DNA from: Roseovarius sp. ZX-A-9
GTDB lineage: Bacteria; Pseudomonadota; Alphaproteobacteria; Rhodobacterales; Rhodobacteraceae
DNA: 64,000 bases
Reading direction: 5' to 3'
Assembly (NCBI RefSeq): GCF_028369135.1
Contig: NZ_JAPWHW010000015.1
Coordinates: 62,001-126,000 of the forward strand
Translations under genes and position numbers: made by a program
The notes under the pieces: generated by a model
What the model was told of the DNA's origin: nothing
What the model saw: only the letters and a program-made list of their open reading frames with translations
The model's database searches: none
Part shown: positions 17,767 through 26,079 of the stretch, in pieces
Layout of the letters: every line of letters begins with the position of its first letter
Position numbering within the stretch: the stretch's first letter is position 1

Positions 17767-18845
17767 TGTCTAACGCCACAACAACTCCGTACCAGAGCTT
17801 TCTCTCACGTCATTTTGCAGTTCTGCTGATTGCTGCGTGCCTCGTTTTCATTGTCTGTCTCGTTCACCTTTTTGGTTCCGTGATGGTGCAGCGGGTCGTG
17901 ATCGAAGCATTGATCCGCATCGTGATCGTGGTGGGGATCTATATATTTACCGGCAATTCCGGGATCATATCGTTCGGCTCCGTCACATTCATGGCAATCG
18001 CCGCATATGCGACGGGCTGGCAGACCTGTTGCGAGATGCTGAAACCCATCACGATGTCAGGGTTGCCATCAATCTTGCGCGACAACAGCTATCCCGTCTA
18101 CGTGTCTGCGCTGACTTCGGTGAGCCTGGCGGCGCTGGCGGCCTTCGTCGTGGGCCTGATCCTGATGCGGCTCGGCGGCCTTGCCGCGTCAATCTCGACA
18201 CTGGCCATCCTGTTCATTCTCAACGTCTCCTATTCCAACTGGGAAACCGTAACGATGGGCACGGCCTCGATGGTTGGGTTGCCCACATATATCACGCCCT
18301 GGATTGCGCTGGGTGCGGCGCTGATTGCCGTGGTTTGCGCGTGGGTATTCCAGAATTCGGCGCGCGGTATCTTGCTGCGGGCCACCCGCGCAGATGAAGT
18401 GGCAGCAGCGGCGTGCGGTGTATCGCTGTACTGGTCGCGGCTGATCGCCTGGACCCTTTCCGGGGCGGTCATGGGGCTGGCCGGTGTTCTGACGGCGCAT
18501 TTTCTCGGCACCGTTTCGATCAACTCGTATTTTCTGAACCTGACCTTCCTCGCGCTTGCCATGCTGGTCGTCGGCGGCATGAAAAGCCTTTCCGGCGCGG
18601 TGGTCGGCGTGGTGGTCGTATCGACTATCGTGGACATGTTCCGGCGCCTCGAAGCCGGCGTTTCACTGGGTGATACGACACTGTCATTGCCTGCCGGAAC
18701 GCAGGAATTGGTTCTGGCAGGCGTCATGATCGTGATCCTCATGTTCCGGAAAGACGGCTTGATGGGCGGCAAGGAATTTTGTCTTCCTAAGCGATGGGCG
18801 GCCGTCCGCTCAGAGTCTGTCACTTCGGAAAGGAACGCCCAATGA
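17766..18845 (+). CDS. ABC transporter permease, LivM type
   Basis: A 359-residue membrane protein with about ten hydrophobic segments. The ISFGSVTFMAIAAYATG stretch corresponds to the LivM motif around SLGHAAFFGIGAY, and RGILLRATRADEVAAAACGVSLYWSR matches the conserved cytoplasmic loop. It is the second half of the Liv-type channel. The start overlaps the LivH stop and its own stop overlaps the GntR start (ATGA), so the genes are translationally coupled. Confidence 0.93.
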   Translation: MSNATTTPYQSFLSRHFAVLLIAACLVFIVCLVHLFGSVMVQRVVIEALIRIVIVVGIYIFTGNSGIISFGSVTFMAIAAYATGWQTCCEMLKPITMSGLPSILRDNSYPVYVSALTSVSLAALAAFVVGLILMRLGGLAASISTLAILFILNVSYSNWETVTMGTASMVGLPTYITPWIALGAALIAVVCAWVFQNSARGILLRATRADEVAAAACGVSLYWSRLIAWTLSGAVMGLAGVLTAHFLGTVSINSYFLNLTFLALAMLVVGGMKSLSGAVVGVVVVSTIVDMFRRLEAGVSLGDTTLSLPAGTQELVLAGVMIVILMFRKDGLMGGKEFCLPKRWAAVRSESVTSERNAQ

Positions 18846-19564
18846 TTGCTCAAGAGCCAAACAAGCAACAAAACATCAATCAAGAGGAGCCTGATTTCAG
18901 CTTTGAAACGAAACCTCTTTCATCACAGGTGGAAACCTACCTCGTGAGAGAATTGATGCGCGGTCATTTGATCGGCGGGCAACGTATCAATGAAGCTGAA
19001 ATGGCCCGCAATCTGGGCATCAGTCGTAACCCGATCCGAGAGGCGGTGCGCAGGCTCGAAGAGCGCGGCGTGCTCGTGTCCCTTCCGAGGCGGGGCACTT
19101 TCGTGCGCACGTTCTCTCGCAAGGATGTCGACGATATATTTTCCTTCCGCCTGGTGGTCGAGGATTTTTCCCTGCGCCAGGGCCTGTCGAAAATGACAGA
19201 TGCGCAGCTGGAAGAGATCGTGGGAACCGTCAGGGAGATGGAGGCGGCAGCCGAGCGCGATGATGCGATCGCGTTGGTCGAGAAGGACTTCGAGTTCCAT
19301 CATCTCATCTGCAAACTGCCCAACAATCATCAGTCCCTGCACGCATTCCTCACGATTCAGGCCGAACTCCAGCTCTTGATCACCATGATCGACAGGAAGT
19401 TCGAGACTTTGGAGGCGGCAGCCGTCGACCACTGGCCAGTTGTGGACGCCTTGCGCACCCGAAACCTGGCCGCGGTGCGAAAAGCTCTGCGCGAACACAT
19501 CAAAGATTCCTGGAGCCGTCTCAGCGACAATTACGACGGCATGGAAGACATCGACACGAATTGA
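18842..19564 (+). CDS. GntR-family regulator, FCD (FadR) subfamily
   Basis: A 240-residue transcription factor. The winged helix-turn-helix lies at about residues 24-90, with INEAEMARNLGISRNPIREAVRRLEERG as the recognition region. The C-terminal all-helical FCD ligand-binding domain includes FEFHHLICKLPNN with metal/ligand-binding histidines. Such proteins usually repress the catabolic operon they sit in and release on binding the substrate or a product. Its place between the permease and hydantoinase genes makes it the likely controller of this locus, possibly via the palindrome at 14735-14749. Confidence 0.9.
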   Translation: MIAQEPNKQQNINQEEPDFSFETKPLSSQVETYLVRELMRGHLIGGQRINEAEMARNLGISRNPIREAVRRLEERGVLVSLPRRGTFVRTFSRKDVDDIFSFRLVVEDFSLRQGLSKMTDAQLEEIVGTVREMEAAAERDDAIALVEKDFEFHHLICKLPNNHQSLHAFLTIQAELQLLITMIDRKFETLEAAAVDHWPVVDALRTRNLAAVRKALREHIKDSWSRLSDNYDGMEDIDTN

Positions 19565-19586
19565 CCAAGTGCCAATGGAGGACACA

Positions 19587-21611
19587 GTGCGAAAAATTAT
19601 CGGTATCGATATTGGCGGGACGTTCACAGACTTTGTGACATATGATCCCGCAACAAATCAGATCGAAAACTGGAAGAACCTGACGACGCCCGCCGAGCCA
19701 ATCAAGGGCGTCATGCAGGGGTTGGAGAAAATGGAAACATTGGCCGATGTCGACAAGGCGCGGCTGGGTACAACCATTGCAACCAACGCACTGTTGACGC
19801 GGCGCGGTGCCAATGTGGCCTATGTCACGACGACCGGTTTCCGCGACATCCCGTTCATCCAGCGCGGCAATCGCAAGGCGCACTACGATATCACCTGGAT
19901 CAAGACGCGCCCCTTCGTGGAACGCGCGAATTGTTTCGAAATTGATGGGCGCATTACCGCAAAGGGCGATGAATGGGCGCCACTGGATGAAAACGCCGTT
20001 CGCGAACTGGCGGCCAAGATCAAGCAGGACGGAACCATCGAAGCGGTCGCGATCTGCACCCTGTTCTCCTATGTCGATCCCAAGCACGAGTTCCGGATCC
20101 GCGAGATCCTTGCGGAAGAACTTCCGGGGATGCCGCTCTCGATTTCTTATGACGTTCTTCCCAAGTGGAAAGAATATGACCGCGCATCGACCACGATCGC
20201 AGATGCCTATCTGAAGCCCGTGGTCGCCGAAAACTTTCGCAAAATGCAAGCGCAGTTCGACGAACTGGGGCTGGGCAAGAAGGTCGGCGTGATCAAGTCC
20301 AACGGCGGAGAGGCGACGCTGGCCAGTGCGGCGGATGCACCTGTTCAGATGGCGCTGTCCGGTCCGACCGGTGCAGTGGTGGCGACCCGTATCATGTCGG
20401 AACTGACCGGGATCAAGAACCTTGTCGTGTTCGATATGGGCGGCACGTCCACTGATTGTTCGACCGTCGTGGATGGCGCGGAACACGTCACCACGAATTT
20501 CGAGATCGAATGGGGTATTCCGATCCAGATCCCGATGATTGATATCAACACGATCGGTGCAGGCGGTGGCTCCATTGCATGGATCGACAAGGGAGGCATG
20601 TTGCGGATGGGTCCGCAATCGGCCAGCGCTGATCCCGGCCCGGCCTGTTACGGTCGTGGCGGTCAGGATGCCACTGTCACCGACGCCAACGTGGTTCTGG
20701 GCCGAATTTCCCCGGATAACTTCCTCGGCGGTGAAATGACGCTGGACAGCGAAGCGTCTCACGCCGCAGTGGGCCGGATTGCCAAAGATCTGGGTATGGA
20801 GGTTGATGAGTGCGCCTTTGCAATGGTGCAGATCGCCAACAACAACATGCTGGGTGCGCTTCGTGCGGTTCTGCTTCAGCGTGGTCTGGACCCGCGTGAC
20901 TTCACCTTGGTGGCATCAGGCGGTGCGGGACCGGTGCATGTTTGCGACCTTATGGACATTTCGGGCATTCCCAAGGGGTTGGTGCCGAATTTCCCCGGTC
21001 AGTTCTCTGCGTTTGGCTTCATCATGACCGACGCGCGCGTCGACCGGCATCGGACTGTTCAGCAAAGCTCCAAGTTCTTCGATGGTGAGCGTGCGACGCA
21101 GGCCATGGCCAGCCTGGTCACCGATGCTATCAAGGAACTGCATGATCAGGGCTACACTGACCGGATCGAGATCAAACGCTCCATCGAGGCGCGTTATCTG
21201 GGCCAGAACCATGAACTGGAACTTCATTTCAACGGTGAGGAATTCAACGAGGCCACGATCGCGACCATGTGGGAGGATTTCCACAAAGAGCACAAGATCA
21301 GGCACGGCTTTGCCATTCCGGGCGAAACCATCGAGACGGTCAACTTCAAGGTCGTCGCAGTGGCGGTTTCCGAGAAACCCGTCATGCCCGATCTGGAGAA
21401 AACCGAAGGCAAGCTGACTGCCAAGAGCACGCGGAAAGTCCGCTTCAAGGATGGTTGGCATGAGGTGTCGGTCTTTGATCGCGCTGATCTGAGACAGGAC
21501 GACGAGATCGCGGGTCCCGCGCTCATCGAGGAAAGCGCCTCGGTGACGATCGTACAGCCCGATCACCGTATCGTCGTCGACCGGATCGGCAACCTCATCA
21601 TTTCCGCATAA
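19587..21611 (+). CDS. Hydantoinase/oxoprolinase-family protein A subunit (HyuA-type, ATP-binding)
   Basis: A 674-residue protein of the HyuA/acetone-carboxylase-beta/5-oxoprolinase family. The N-terminus IIGIDIGGTFTDFVTYD and the later VVFDMGGTSTDCSTV are the two phosphate motifs of its ASKHA ATPase fold; GAGGGSIAWID and GPACYGRGG are further family marks. It phosphorylates an amide or ketone substrate that the B subunit then processes. GTG 19587 is preferred as start because GGAGGA lies 4-9 bases upstream; an in-frame ATG at 19575 has no such site. Followed by the B gene after 12 bp. Confidence 0.9.
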   Translation: MRKIIGIDIGGTFTDFVTYDPATNQIENWKNLTTPAEPIKGVMQGLEKMETLADVDKARLGTTIATNALLTRRGANVAYVTTTGFRDIPFIQRGNRKAHYDITWIKTRPFVERANCFEIDGRITAKGDEWAPLDENAVRELAAKIKQDGTIEAVAICTLFSYVDPKHEFRIREILAEELPGMPLSISYDVLPKWKEYDRASTTIADAYLKPVVAENFRKMQAQFDELGLGKKVGVIKSNGGEATLASAADAPVQMALSGPTGAVVATRIMSELTGIKNLVVFDMGGTSTDCSTVVDGAEHVTTNFEIEWGIPIQIPMIDINTIGAGGGSIAWIDKGGMLRMGPQSASADPGPACYGRGGQDATVTDANVVLGRISPDNFLGGEMTLDSEASHAAVGRIAKDLGMEVDECAFAMVQIANNNMLGALRAVLLQRGLDPRDFTLVASGGAGPVHVCDLMDISGIPKGLVPNFPGQFSAFGFIMTDARVDRHRTVQQSSKFFDGERATQAMASLVTDAIKELHDQGYTDRIEIKRSIEARYLGQNHELELHFNGEEFNEATIATMWEDFHKEHKIRHGFAIPGETIETVNFKVVAVAVSEKPVMPDLEKTEGKLTAKSTRKVRFKDGWHEVSVFDRADLRQDDEIAGPALIEESASVTIVQPDHRIVVDRIGNLIISA

Positions 21612-21623
21612 AGGAGCAGAGAA

Positions 21624-23321
21624 ATGGACTTTGTGACCATGAATATCCTCGACTCGGCGATGGTTTCCATCTGCCGGGAAATGGGGATCACCCTGATGAA
21701 GACCTCGTACTCGACGATCTTCAATGAAGCGTTGGATTTCACTTGTGGCTTGGCCGACATGAATGGCGATATGATCGCTGTTGCTGATTTCTGCCCGGCG
21801 CAGATCGGCGGTATGCCCCTCTTGGTGCAGTCGTGCCTCAAGGAAATCCCGATCAGCGATATCCACGAAGGCGATATCATCCTGCACAACGACCCCTATC
21901 GCGGTGGCCTGCATACGCCCGAGCACACGTTCTTCAAGCCGATCTTCGTCGAAGGCGAAATCATGGGGTTTGCCGTGGCCATCGGCCACATTGCCGAAGT
22001 CGGCGGCATGGCGCCCGGCGGTTTCTGCGGCGAAGCAACCGAGATTTTCCAGGAGGGTGTGCGTATCCCGCCGGTCAAGATCGTCAAGAGGGGAGAAGAC
22101 AACGTCGAGGTCTGGAAGCTGCTGCTGGCCAACGTCCGGACGCCACGCGTCAACTACGGCGACCTCAAGGCGCTGATCGCGGCGGTGGATCTGGGTGAAA
22201 AGCAGATGCAGGGAATCTTTGCCAAGTATGGCAAGGCGAAGGTGAAAGAGACCGTTGCCGACCTGCTGCTCTATTCCGAAAAGCGGATGCGCGCAGAACT
22301 GGAGATGATCCCCGACGGCATCTATTCCTTCGATGATTACGTCGAGAGCGACGGCGTGGAGAGCGACAAGAACCACCTCATCCACGTTGACGTTCACAAG
22401 AACGGCGGCTCCATCGTCATGGATTATCACGGTACCTCGCCGCAGGCGATCGGCCCGATCAACGCGACGTTGGGGGTTGCCACGTCGGCGGCCTACAACG
22501 CGGTGTTGCACATGACAGACCCGACCATTCCGCGTAACTCGGGCTGTTTCCGCCCGATCGAGGTGATGGCAGAACCGGGCAGCCTGCTTAATGTGGATTT
22601 CCCGGCGCCATCGGTGGGGGGTAATACCGAAACGCACCCTCGCATCGTCGGTACGATCCTCGGGGCGATGTCCAAGGCGCTGCCTGACAGGGTCATGGCG
22701 GCCGAAGGTGGAACCCACTGCAACTTTGTCTTCGGTGGCGTTGATGCGGACACCAAAGAGTACTTCGCCTGCTACGACCTGGAGGCTGTGGGCTGGGGCG
22801 GGCGCTCTTTCGCCGATGGCAACAGCGCTGTGGACTCCATCAATGGCAACTGCCGGATCACACCGGTCGAAGTCTACGAAACACGCTTTCCCTGGTTGAT
22901 CGAAAGCCTCGCACTGGACACCGACTCCGGTGGCGCCGGCAAGCATCGCGGCGGCTTGGGCTATTCCAAGCAGATGTTGTGCGTGAACGATGTCATCACC
23001 TGCTCGCAGATGACCGACCGCCATCTTCTGGCGCCTTGGGGCCTTGAGGGCGGCAAGGAAGGGGGCTGCGGCGCGACCTTGGTGATGAAGGACGGCGAAG
23101 ACACGTGGAAGACCATGCGCGAAGCCTATGGCAAGGCGTCGACCAGCCGGTTCAACAACGTTGCGATCCGGCGGGGCGACCGTGTCCTGCTTCGGATGCC
23201 CGGCGGTGGCGGCTACGGCGACCCGGCCGAGCGTGATCCGGACGCGGTGCTGAGTGATCTCAAAGATGGTTACATTTCGAAAGAAGCGGCCAAGAAATAC
23301 TATGGCTACAAGGAGGCCTGA
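21624..23321 (+). CDS. Hydantoinase/oxoprolinase-family protein B subunit (HyuB-type)
   Basis: A 565-residue protein of the HyuB family. Typical elements are MGITLMKTSYSTIFNEALDF near the N-terminus, HNDPYRGGLHTPEHTFFKP, GHIAEVGGMAPGGF, and the late RVLLRMPGGGGYGDPAERDP. Partnered HyuA/HyuB enzymes include N-methylhydantoinase, caprolactamase, 5-oxoprolinase and acetophenone carboxylase; which reaction applies here cannot be read from sequence. An AGGAG precedes ATG 21624. The small zinc-knuckle gene follows after 3 bp. Confidence 0.9.
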   Translation: MDFVTMNILDSAMVSICREMGITLMKTSYSTIFNEALDFTCGLADMNGDMIAVADFCPAQIGGMPLLVQSCLKEIPISDIHEGDIILHNDPYRGGLHTPEHTFFKPIFVEGEIMGFAVAIGHIAEVGGMAPGGFCGEATEIFQEGVRIPPVKIVKRGEDNVEVWKLLLANVRTPRVNYGDLKALIAAVDLGEKQMQGIFAKYGKAKVKETVADLLLYSEKRMRAELEMIPDGIYSFDDYVESDGVESDKNHLIHVDVHKNGGSIVMDYHGTSPQAIGPINATLGVATSAAYNAVLHMTDPTIPRNSGCFRPIEVMAEPGSLLNVDFPAPSVGGNTETHPRIVGTILGAMSKALPDRVMAAEGGTHCNFVFGGVDADTKEYFACYDLEAVGWGGRSFADGNSAVDSINGNCRITPVEVYETRFPWLIESLALDTDSGGAGKHRGGLGYSKQMLCVNDVITCSQMTDRHLLAPWGLEGGKEGGCGATLVMKDGEDTWKTMREAYGKASTSRFNNVAIRRGDRVLLRMPGGGGYGDPAERDPDAVLSDLKDGYISKEAAKKYYGYKEA

Positions 23322-23324
23322 TAG

Positions 23325-23516
23325 ATGAAATTCTCAGCAAACGGCTACTACATTGAAAGCTATCAGAAATGCCCCAACTGCGGTGTTTTGATGTACGCGA
23401 ATTCCGAAGAAGACAGGAAAAAGCGCGTCGAGCACGAGGATAAAACCTATTGCTCTCAGCGCTGCGTGGACTGGAGCATTGCGCGCGAGAAGCGCCGTGC
23501 AAGCGCTGCGGGCTGA
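23325..23516 (+). CDS. Small zinc-knuckle protein, possible third subunit of the hydantoinase-type enzyme
   Basis: A 63-residue basic protein with two cysteine pairs, CPNCG (residues 16-20) and YCSQRC (46-51), spaced like a zinc ribbon or treble clef. The gene starts 3 bp after the HyuB stop, with AGGAGG upstream, so it is translated with the enzyme. Acetone and acetophenone carboxylases of the same superfamily have a small zinc-binding gamma-type subunit, which suggests a similar role here (inference). There are no transport or DNA-binding features beyond the zinc site. Confidence 0.75.
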   Translation: MKFSANGYYIESYQKCPNCGVLMYANSEEDRKKRVEHEDKTYCSQRCVDWSIAREKRRASAAG

Positions 23517-23528
23517 CCTGCGGAAACA

Positions 23529-23563
23529 ATGGCACGCGGCGGGTGTGACCCGCTGCGTGTCAT
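23529..23563 (+). terminator. Terminator hairpin of the Liv/hydantoinase operon
   Basis: A 16-bp stem (two G-U pairs) closed by a GTG loop begins 13 bases after the zinc-knuckle stop codon. It lacks a clear U-run but is very stable; it probably ends or protects the operon transcript. Confidence 0.65.
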
Positions 23564-23611
23564 GAATACCAAACAACGCTGTCGGCGGTGTGATGCTTGC
23601 CACCAGCTCAA

Positions 23612-23653
23612 AACCTTTTGCGTTTTTCTGACAAAGGAAGAACGCAAAAGGTT
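23612..23653. repeat. Long hairpin, member of a dispersed CTTYTG...CARAAG family
   Basis: A perfect 13-bp inverted repeat (arms 23612-23624 and 23641-23653) that extends inward by five more pairs to a 6-nt loop. Its arms (CTTTTGCG / CGCAAAAG) and inner TTTTTCTGA...GGAAGAA resemble the elements at 44390-44430 and 63926-63967. Confidence 0.6.
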
Positions 23654-23898
23654 CACGCCTTTCAATGTTGAGGGCGTTTCGCATCTCTCACAGCCTCTCC
23701 GCTTCGAGCCTATAGAGTGCCCTGAGGCAGACAGTCAGAGGCATTGCTTGTGGCTGCGTCCATCAAGCTGAATACTTGCCATCACTGACCCAAAGCCCGC
23801 GCTTGGCGCGCGCAGTGGGGCGGGATCGGGGTTTGACCCGCTGTCACGAAAATTTCGCAAAACAGGTGCTATCCAGATAGTAAATCGGCTGTTAACCT

Positions 23899-23920
23899 CT
23901 AGTGGAAACGTTTCCACTAG
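23899..23920. promoter_or_regulatory. LacI-type operator, perfect 22-bp palindrome
   Basis: CTAGTGGAAAC followed by its exact reverse complement. The GAAACGTTTC core is the classic LacI/PurR/CcpA-family operator with a central CG. It lies 13 bp before the LacI-family start codon, so the regulator very likely represses its own operon. No second copy was found in the window. Confidence 0.85.
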
Positions 23921-23932
23921 GATCGAATCCCG

Positions 23933-25027
23933 ATGAGCGACAAGGCTACCATCACCATCAAGGACGTCGCCCGCGTGGCGGGGTGCGGTGTGGCGACGGC
24001 GAGCCGCGTGCTGAATGCTTCGGGACCGGCCAGCGCGGAAATGACCGAACGGGTGCGCCGTGCCGCCGAGGATCTGGGCTTTTCCTTCAACGCGATTGGC
24101 CGCGCCTTGCAAAGCCGTCGCTCCAGGACGGTTGGCTGTCTTGTACCGTCGTTGGCCAACCCGGTCTTTGGAGAGGCCATGCAGGGCGTGCAGGACCAGT
24201 TGCGCGCCGCAGGATACCAGCCGCTGATCTGTGCGTCGAACTACGACGAAGACATCGACGAGGATATGCTGCGCACCCTTCTGGCGCAAAAGGTCGAAGG
24301 GCTGATCATCACCATGGCCGTGCCTGCCCGCAGTGCCGCGCTGAAAGTGGCGCGCGCGTCCGGCGTGCCTGTGTCGCTGATGTTTCACGATCCGATCGAC
24401 GGGTTCGCCAGCGCCTATGTCGACAATGCCGCCGCAGCGCGCGAGGTCGCGCGACAGTTCATCGTGCGGGGGCATCATCGGCTGGGGTTTCTTGCGCTGC
24501 ACTTTGCCTCGTCCGACCGCTCGCAGAGCCGGTATGCCGGTTTTCGGGATGAATGCCGCGTGGCTGGCCTTGCCGAGCCTGCGCTGATCGAGATCAGCGA
24601 ACGCGAGGCGCGCTGCCCGGACATGATCGCCAATGTACTGCGCGCCAACCCCGAGATCACCGGCCTTTTCGCATCCAACGATTTTCTGGCCATTGCCGTG
24701 CAGAACGCGGCCGCCCGTATTGGTCGGCGTGTTCCGCAGGATCTGTCGGTCATTGGCTTTGACGGGATAGACATCGGCCACCTTCTCAGCCCGTCCCTTG
24801 CCACGATCGAGACGGATGCAGGTGCGATGGGCCGTCAGGCGGCGCATTCGCTGCTGATCGCCATGCAAAACGGGGAGATGCACCAGCGCCCCCCCTTGCC
24901 ATTCGTTTTCCGCGCGGGGGCGACGCTTGCTGCCGCGCCGGAGAAAAAGGACGGCGACCGGGATGCACCCCAGTCACCGTCTGTTCACCAAGCCTCAGTT
25001 CCCACCAAAACAAGGACGAACTCATGA
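23933..25027 (+). CDS. LacI-family transcriptional regulator
   Basis: A 364-residue repressor. The helix-turn-helix and hinge lie at residues 7-55 (TIKDVARVAGCGVATASRVLN, then AIGRALQSRRSRTVG). A periplasmic-binding-like effector domain follows, with GLFASNDFLAIAVQ and LSVIGFDGIDIGHLLSPSLATI. The last 30 residues are a low-complexity tail. It is the first gene of an operon encoding an ABC importer and a phosphodiesterase, and its start lies just after a perfect operator palindrome. Its stop overlaps the next start in an ATGA. Confidence 0.93.
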   Translation: MSDKATITIKDVARVAGCGVATASRVLNASGPASAEMTERVRRAAEDLGFSFNAIGRALQSRRSRTVGCLVPSLANPVFGEAMQGVQDQLRAAGYQPLICASNYDEDIDEDMLRTLLAQKVEGLIITMAVPARSAALKVARASGVPVSLMFHDPIDGFASAYVDNAAAAREVARQFIVRGHHRLGFLALHFASSDRSQSRYAGFRDECRVAGLAEPALIEISEREARCPDMIANVLRANPEITGLFASNDFLAIAVQNAAARIGRRVPQDLSVIGFDGIDIGHLLSPSLATIETDAGAMGRQAAHSLLIAMQNGEMHQRPPLPFVFRAGATLAAAPEKKDGDRDAPQSPSVHQASVPTKTRTNS

Positions 25028-26019
25028 GATATATCTTTGCAGCGGCCCTGGCCGCAACCACCCTCGCGGCCCCCGCCATGGCCGAGCAGGGCATCTGCTA
25101 CAATTGTCCGCCGCAATGGGCCGACTGGGCCTCGATGCTGGAGGCGATCGACGAGAAGCTCGACATCCAGATGCCCCATGACAACAAGAACAGCGGCCAG
25201 ACCCTCAGCCAGCTTCTGGCAGAGCAGGCGAACCCTGTCGCGGATGTTGCCTATTACGGCGTGACCACCGGCATCAAGGCCGGCGACAAGGGCGTGGTCG
25301 AACCCTACAAGCCCGCGCTTTTCGACGAAATCCCCGAAGGGCTGCGTGACCCGGACGGCAAATGGTTTGCCATCCATTACGGCACACTGGGCTTTTTCGT
25401 GAATGTCGATGCGCTTGGCGGTGCCGAGGTTCCTCAGTGTTTTGCCGACCTGACCAAGCCGGAATATCGCGGCATGGTCGGCTATCTTGATCCGTCATCG
25501 GCCTTTGTCGGTTATGCGGGCGCGGTCGCGGTCAACATCGCGTTTGGCGGTGATCTGGACAATTTCGATCCGGCGATCAAGTTCTTCAACGAGTTGTCGG
25601 AAAACTCGCCCATCGTGCCAAAGCAGACGTCCTATGCGCGCGTCGTTTCAGGCGAAATTCCAATCTTGTTTGACTATGACTTCAACGCGTATCGCGGCAA
25701 ATACGAAGAAGACGGCAATTTCGAATTCGTTCTGCCTTGTGAAGGATCGGTGCGCGTCCCTTACGTCATGAGCCTTGTCAAAGGCGGGCCGAACCCCGAG
25801 GTCGGCAAGCGCGTGCTGGATTTCATCCTGTCGGATGAAGGGCAAGCGATCTGGACCAACGCTTATCTTCAGCCCGCCCGCCCGGTTGAGCTGCCCGCCG
25901 AGGTTGCGGCAAAGTTCCTGCCCGCCAGCGATTACGAGCGCGCAGTGGCCGTGGACTACGCCAAGATGGAAGCCGTGCAATCCGCCTTTGGCGAGCGGTA
26001 TCTGTCCGAAGTCAAGTAA
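25024..26019 (+). CDS. ABC importer solute-binding protein (family 1; iron/thiamine/phosphonate-like group)
   Basis: A 331-residue exported protein with a cleaved signal peptide ending near APAMAEQ. The body, with DVAYYGVTTGIKAGDKG, WFAIHYGTLGFFVNVDAL and YRGMVGYLDPSSAFVGYAG, has the type II binding-protein fold of the AfuA/TbpA/PhnS group. It binds a periplasmic solute for the two permeases that follow. The Cys pair near the mature N-terminus (GICYNC) is unusual. The ligand is unknown; the phosphodiesterase at the operon end hints at an organophosphate. Confidence 0.88.
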   Translation: MRYIFAAALAATTLAAPAMAEQGICYNCPPQWADWASMLEAIDEKLDIQMPHDNKNSGQTLSQLLAEQANPVADVAYYGVTTGIKAGDKGVVEPYKPALFDEIPEGLRDPDGKWFAIHYGTLGFFVNVDALGGAEVPQCFADLTKPEYRGMVGYLDPSSAFVGYAGAVAVNIAFGGDLDNFDPAIKFFNELSENSPIVPKQTSYARVVSGEIPILFDYDFNAYRGKYEEDGNFEFVLPCEGSVRVPYVMSLVKGGPNPEVGKRVLDFILSDEGQAIWTNAYLQPARPVELPAEVAAKFLPASDYERAVAVDYAKMEAVQSAFGERYLSEVK

Positions 26020-26030
26020 GCTCAATGATC

Positions 26031-26056
26031 AGGGGCAGGGCGCAGGCCTTGCCCCT
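26031..26056 (+). terminator. Intercistronic hairpin after the family-1 binding-protein gene
   Basis: An 11-bp stem (one G-U pair) with a GCAG loop sits 11 bases after the stop codon, followed by CTTT and then by the first permease gene. It probably raises binding-protein mRNA over permease mRNA. Confidence 0.6.
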
Positions 26057-26079
26057 CTTTGCCGTCCGGAGACCTGCCC

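Larger units (their letters stand above)
23517..23932. other. Gene-free stretch with terminator, dispersed hairpin and LacI operator
   Basis: 416 bp without a convincing gene. It contains the end of the hydantoinase operon (hairpin 23529-23563), a second long hairpin belonging to a dispersed family (23612-23653) and the operator of the LacI gene (23899-23920). Nothing else stands out. Confidence 0.7.

Noticed and set aside
20916..23024. A 702-codon open frame on the minus strand across HyuA/HyuB, and similar long frames at 45422-47110 (minus) and 6329-7846 (plus)
   Set aside because: They lie opposite well-supported genes in GC-rich DNA, lack recognisable domains and are rich in His/Arg/Gln, as expected for antisense frames.
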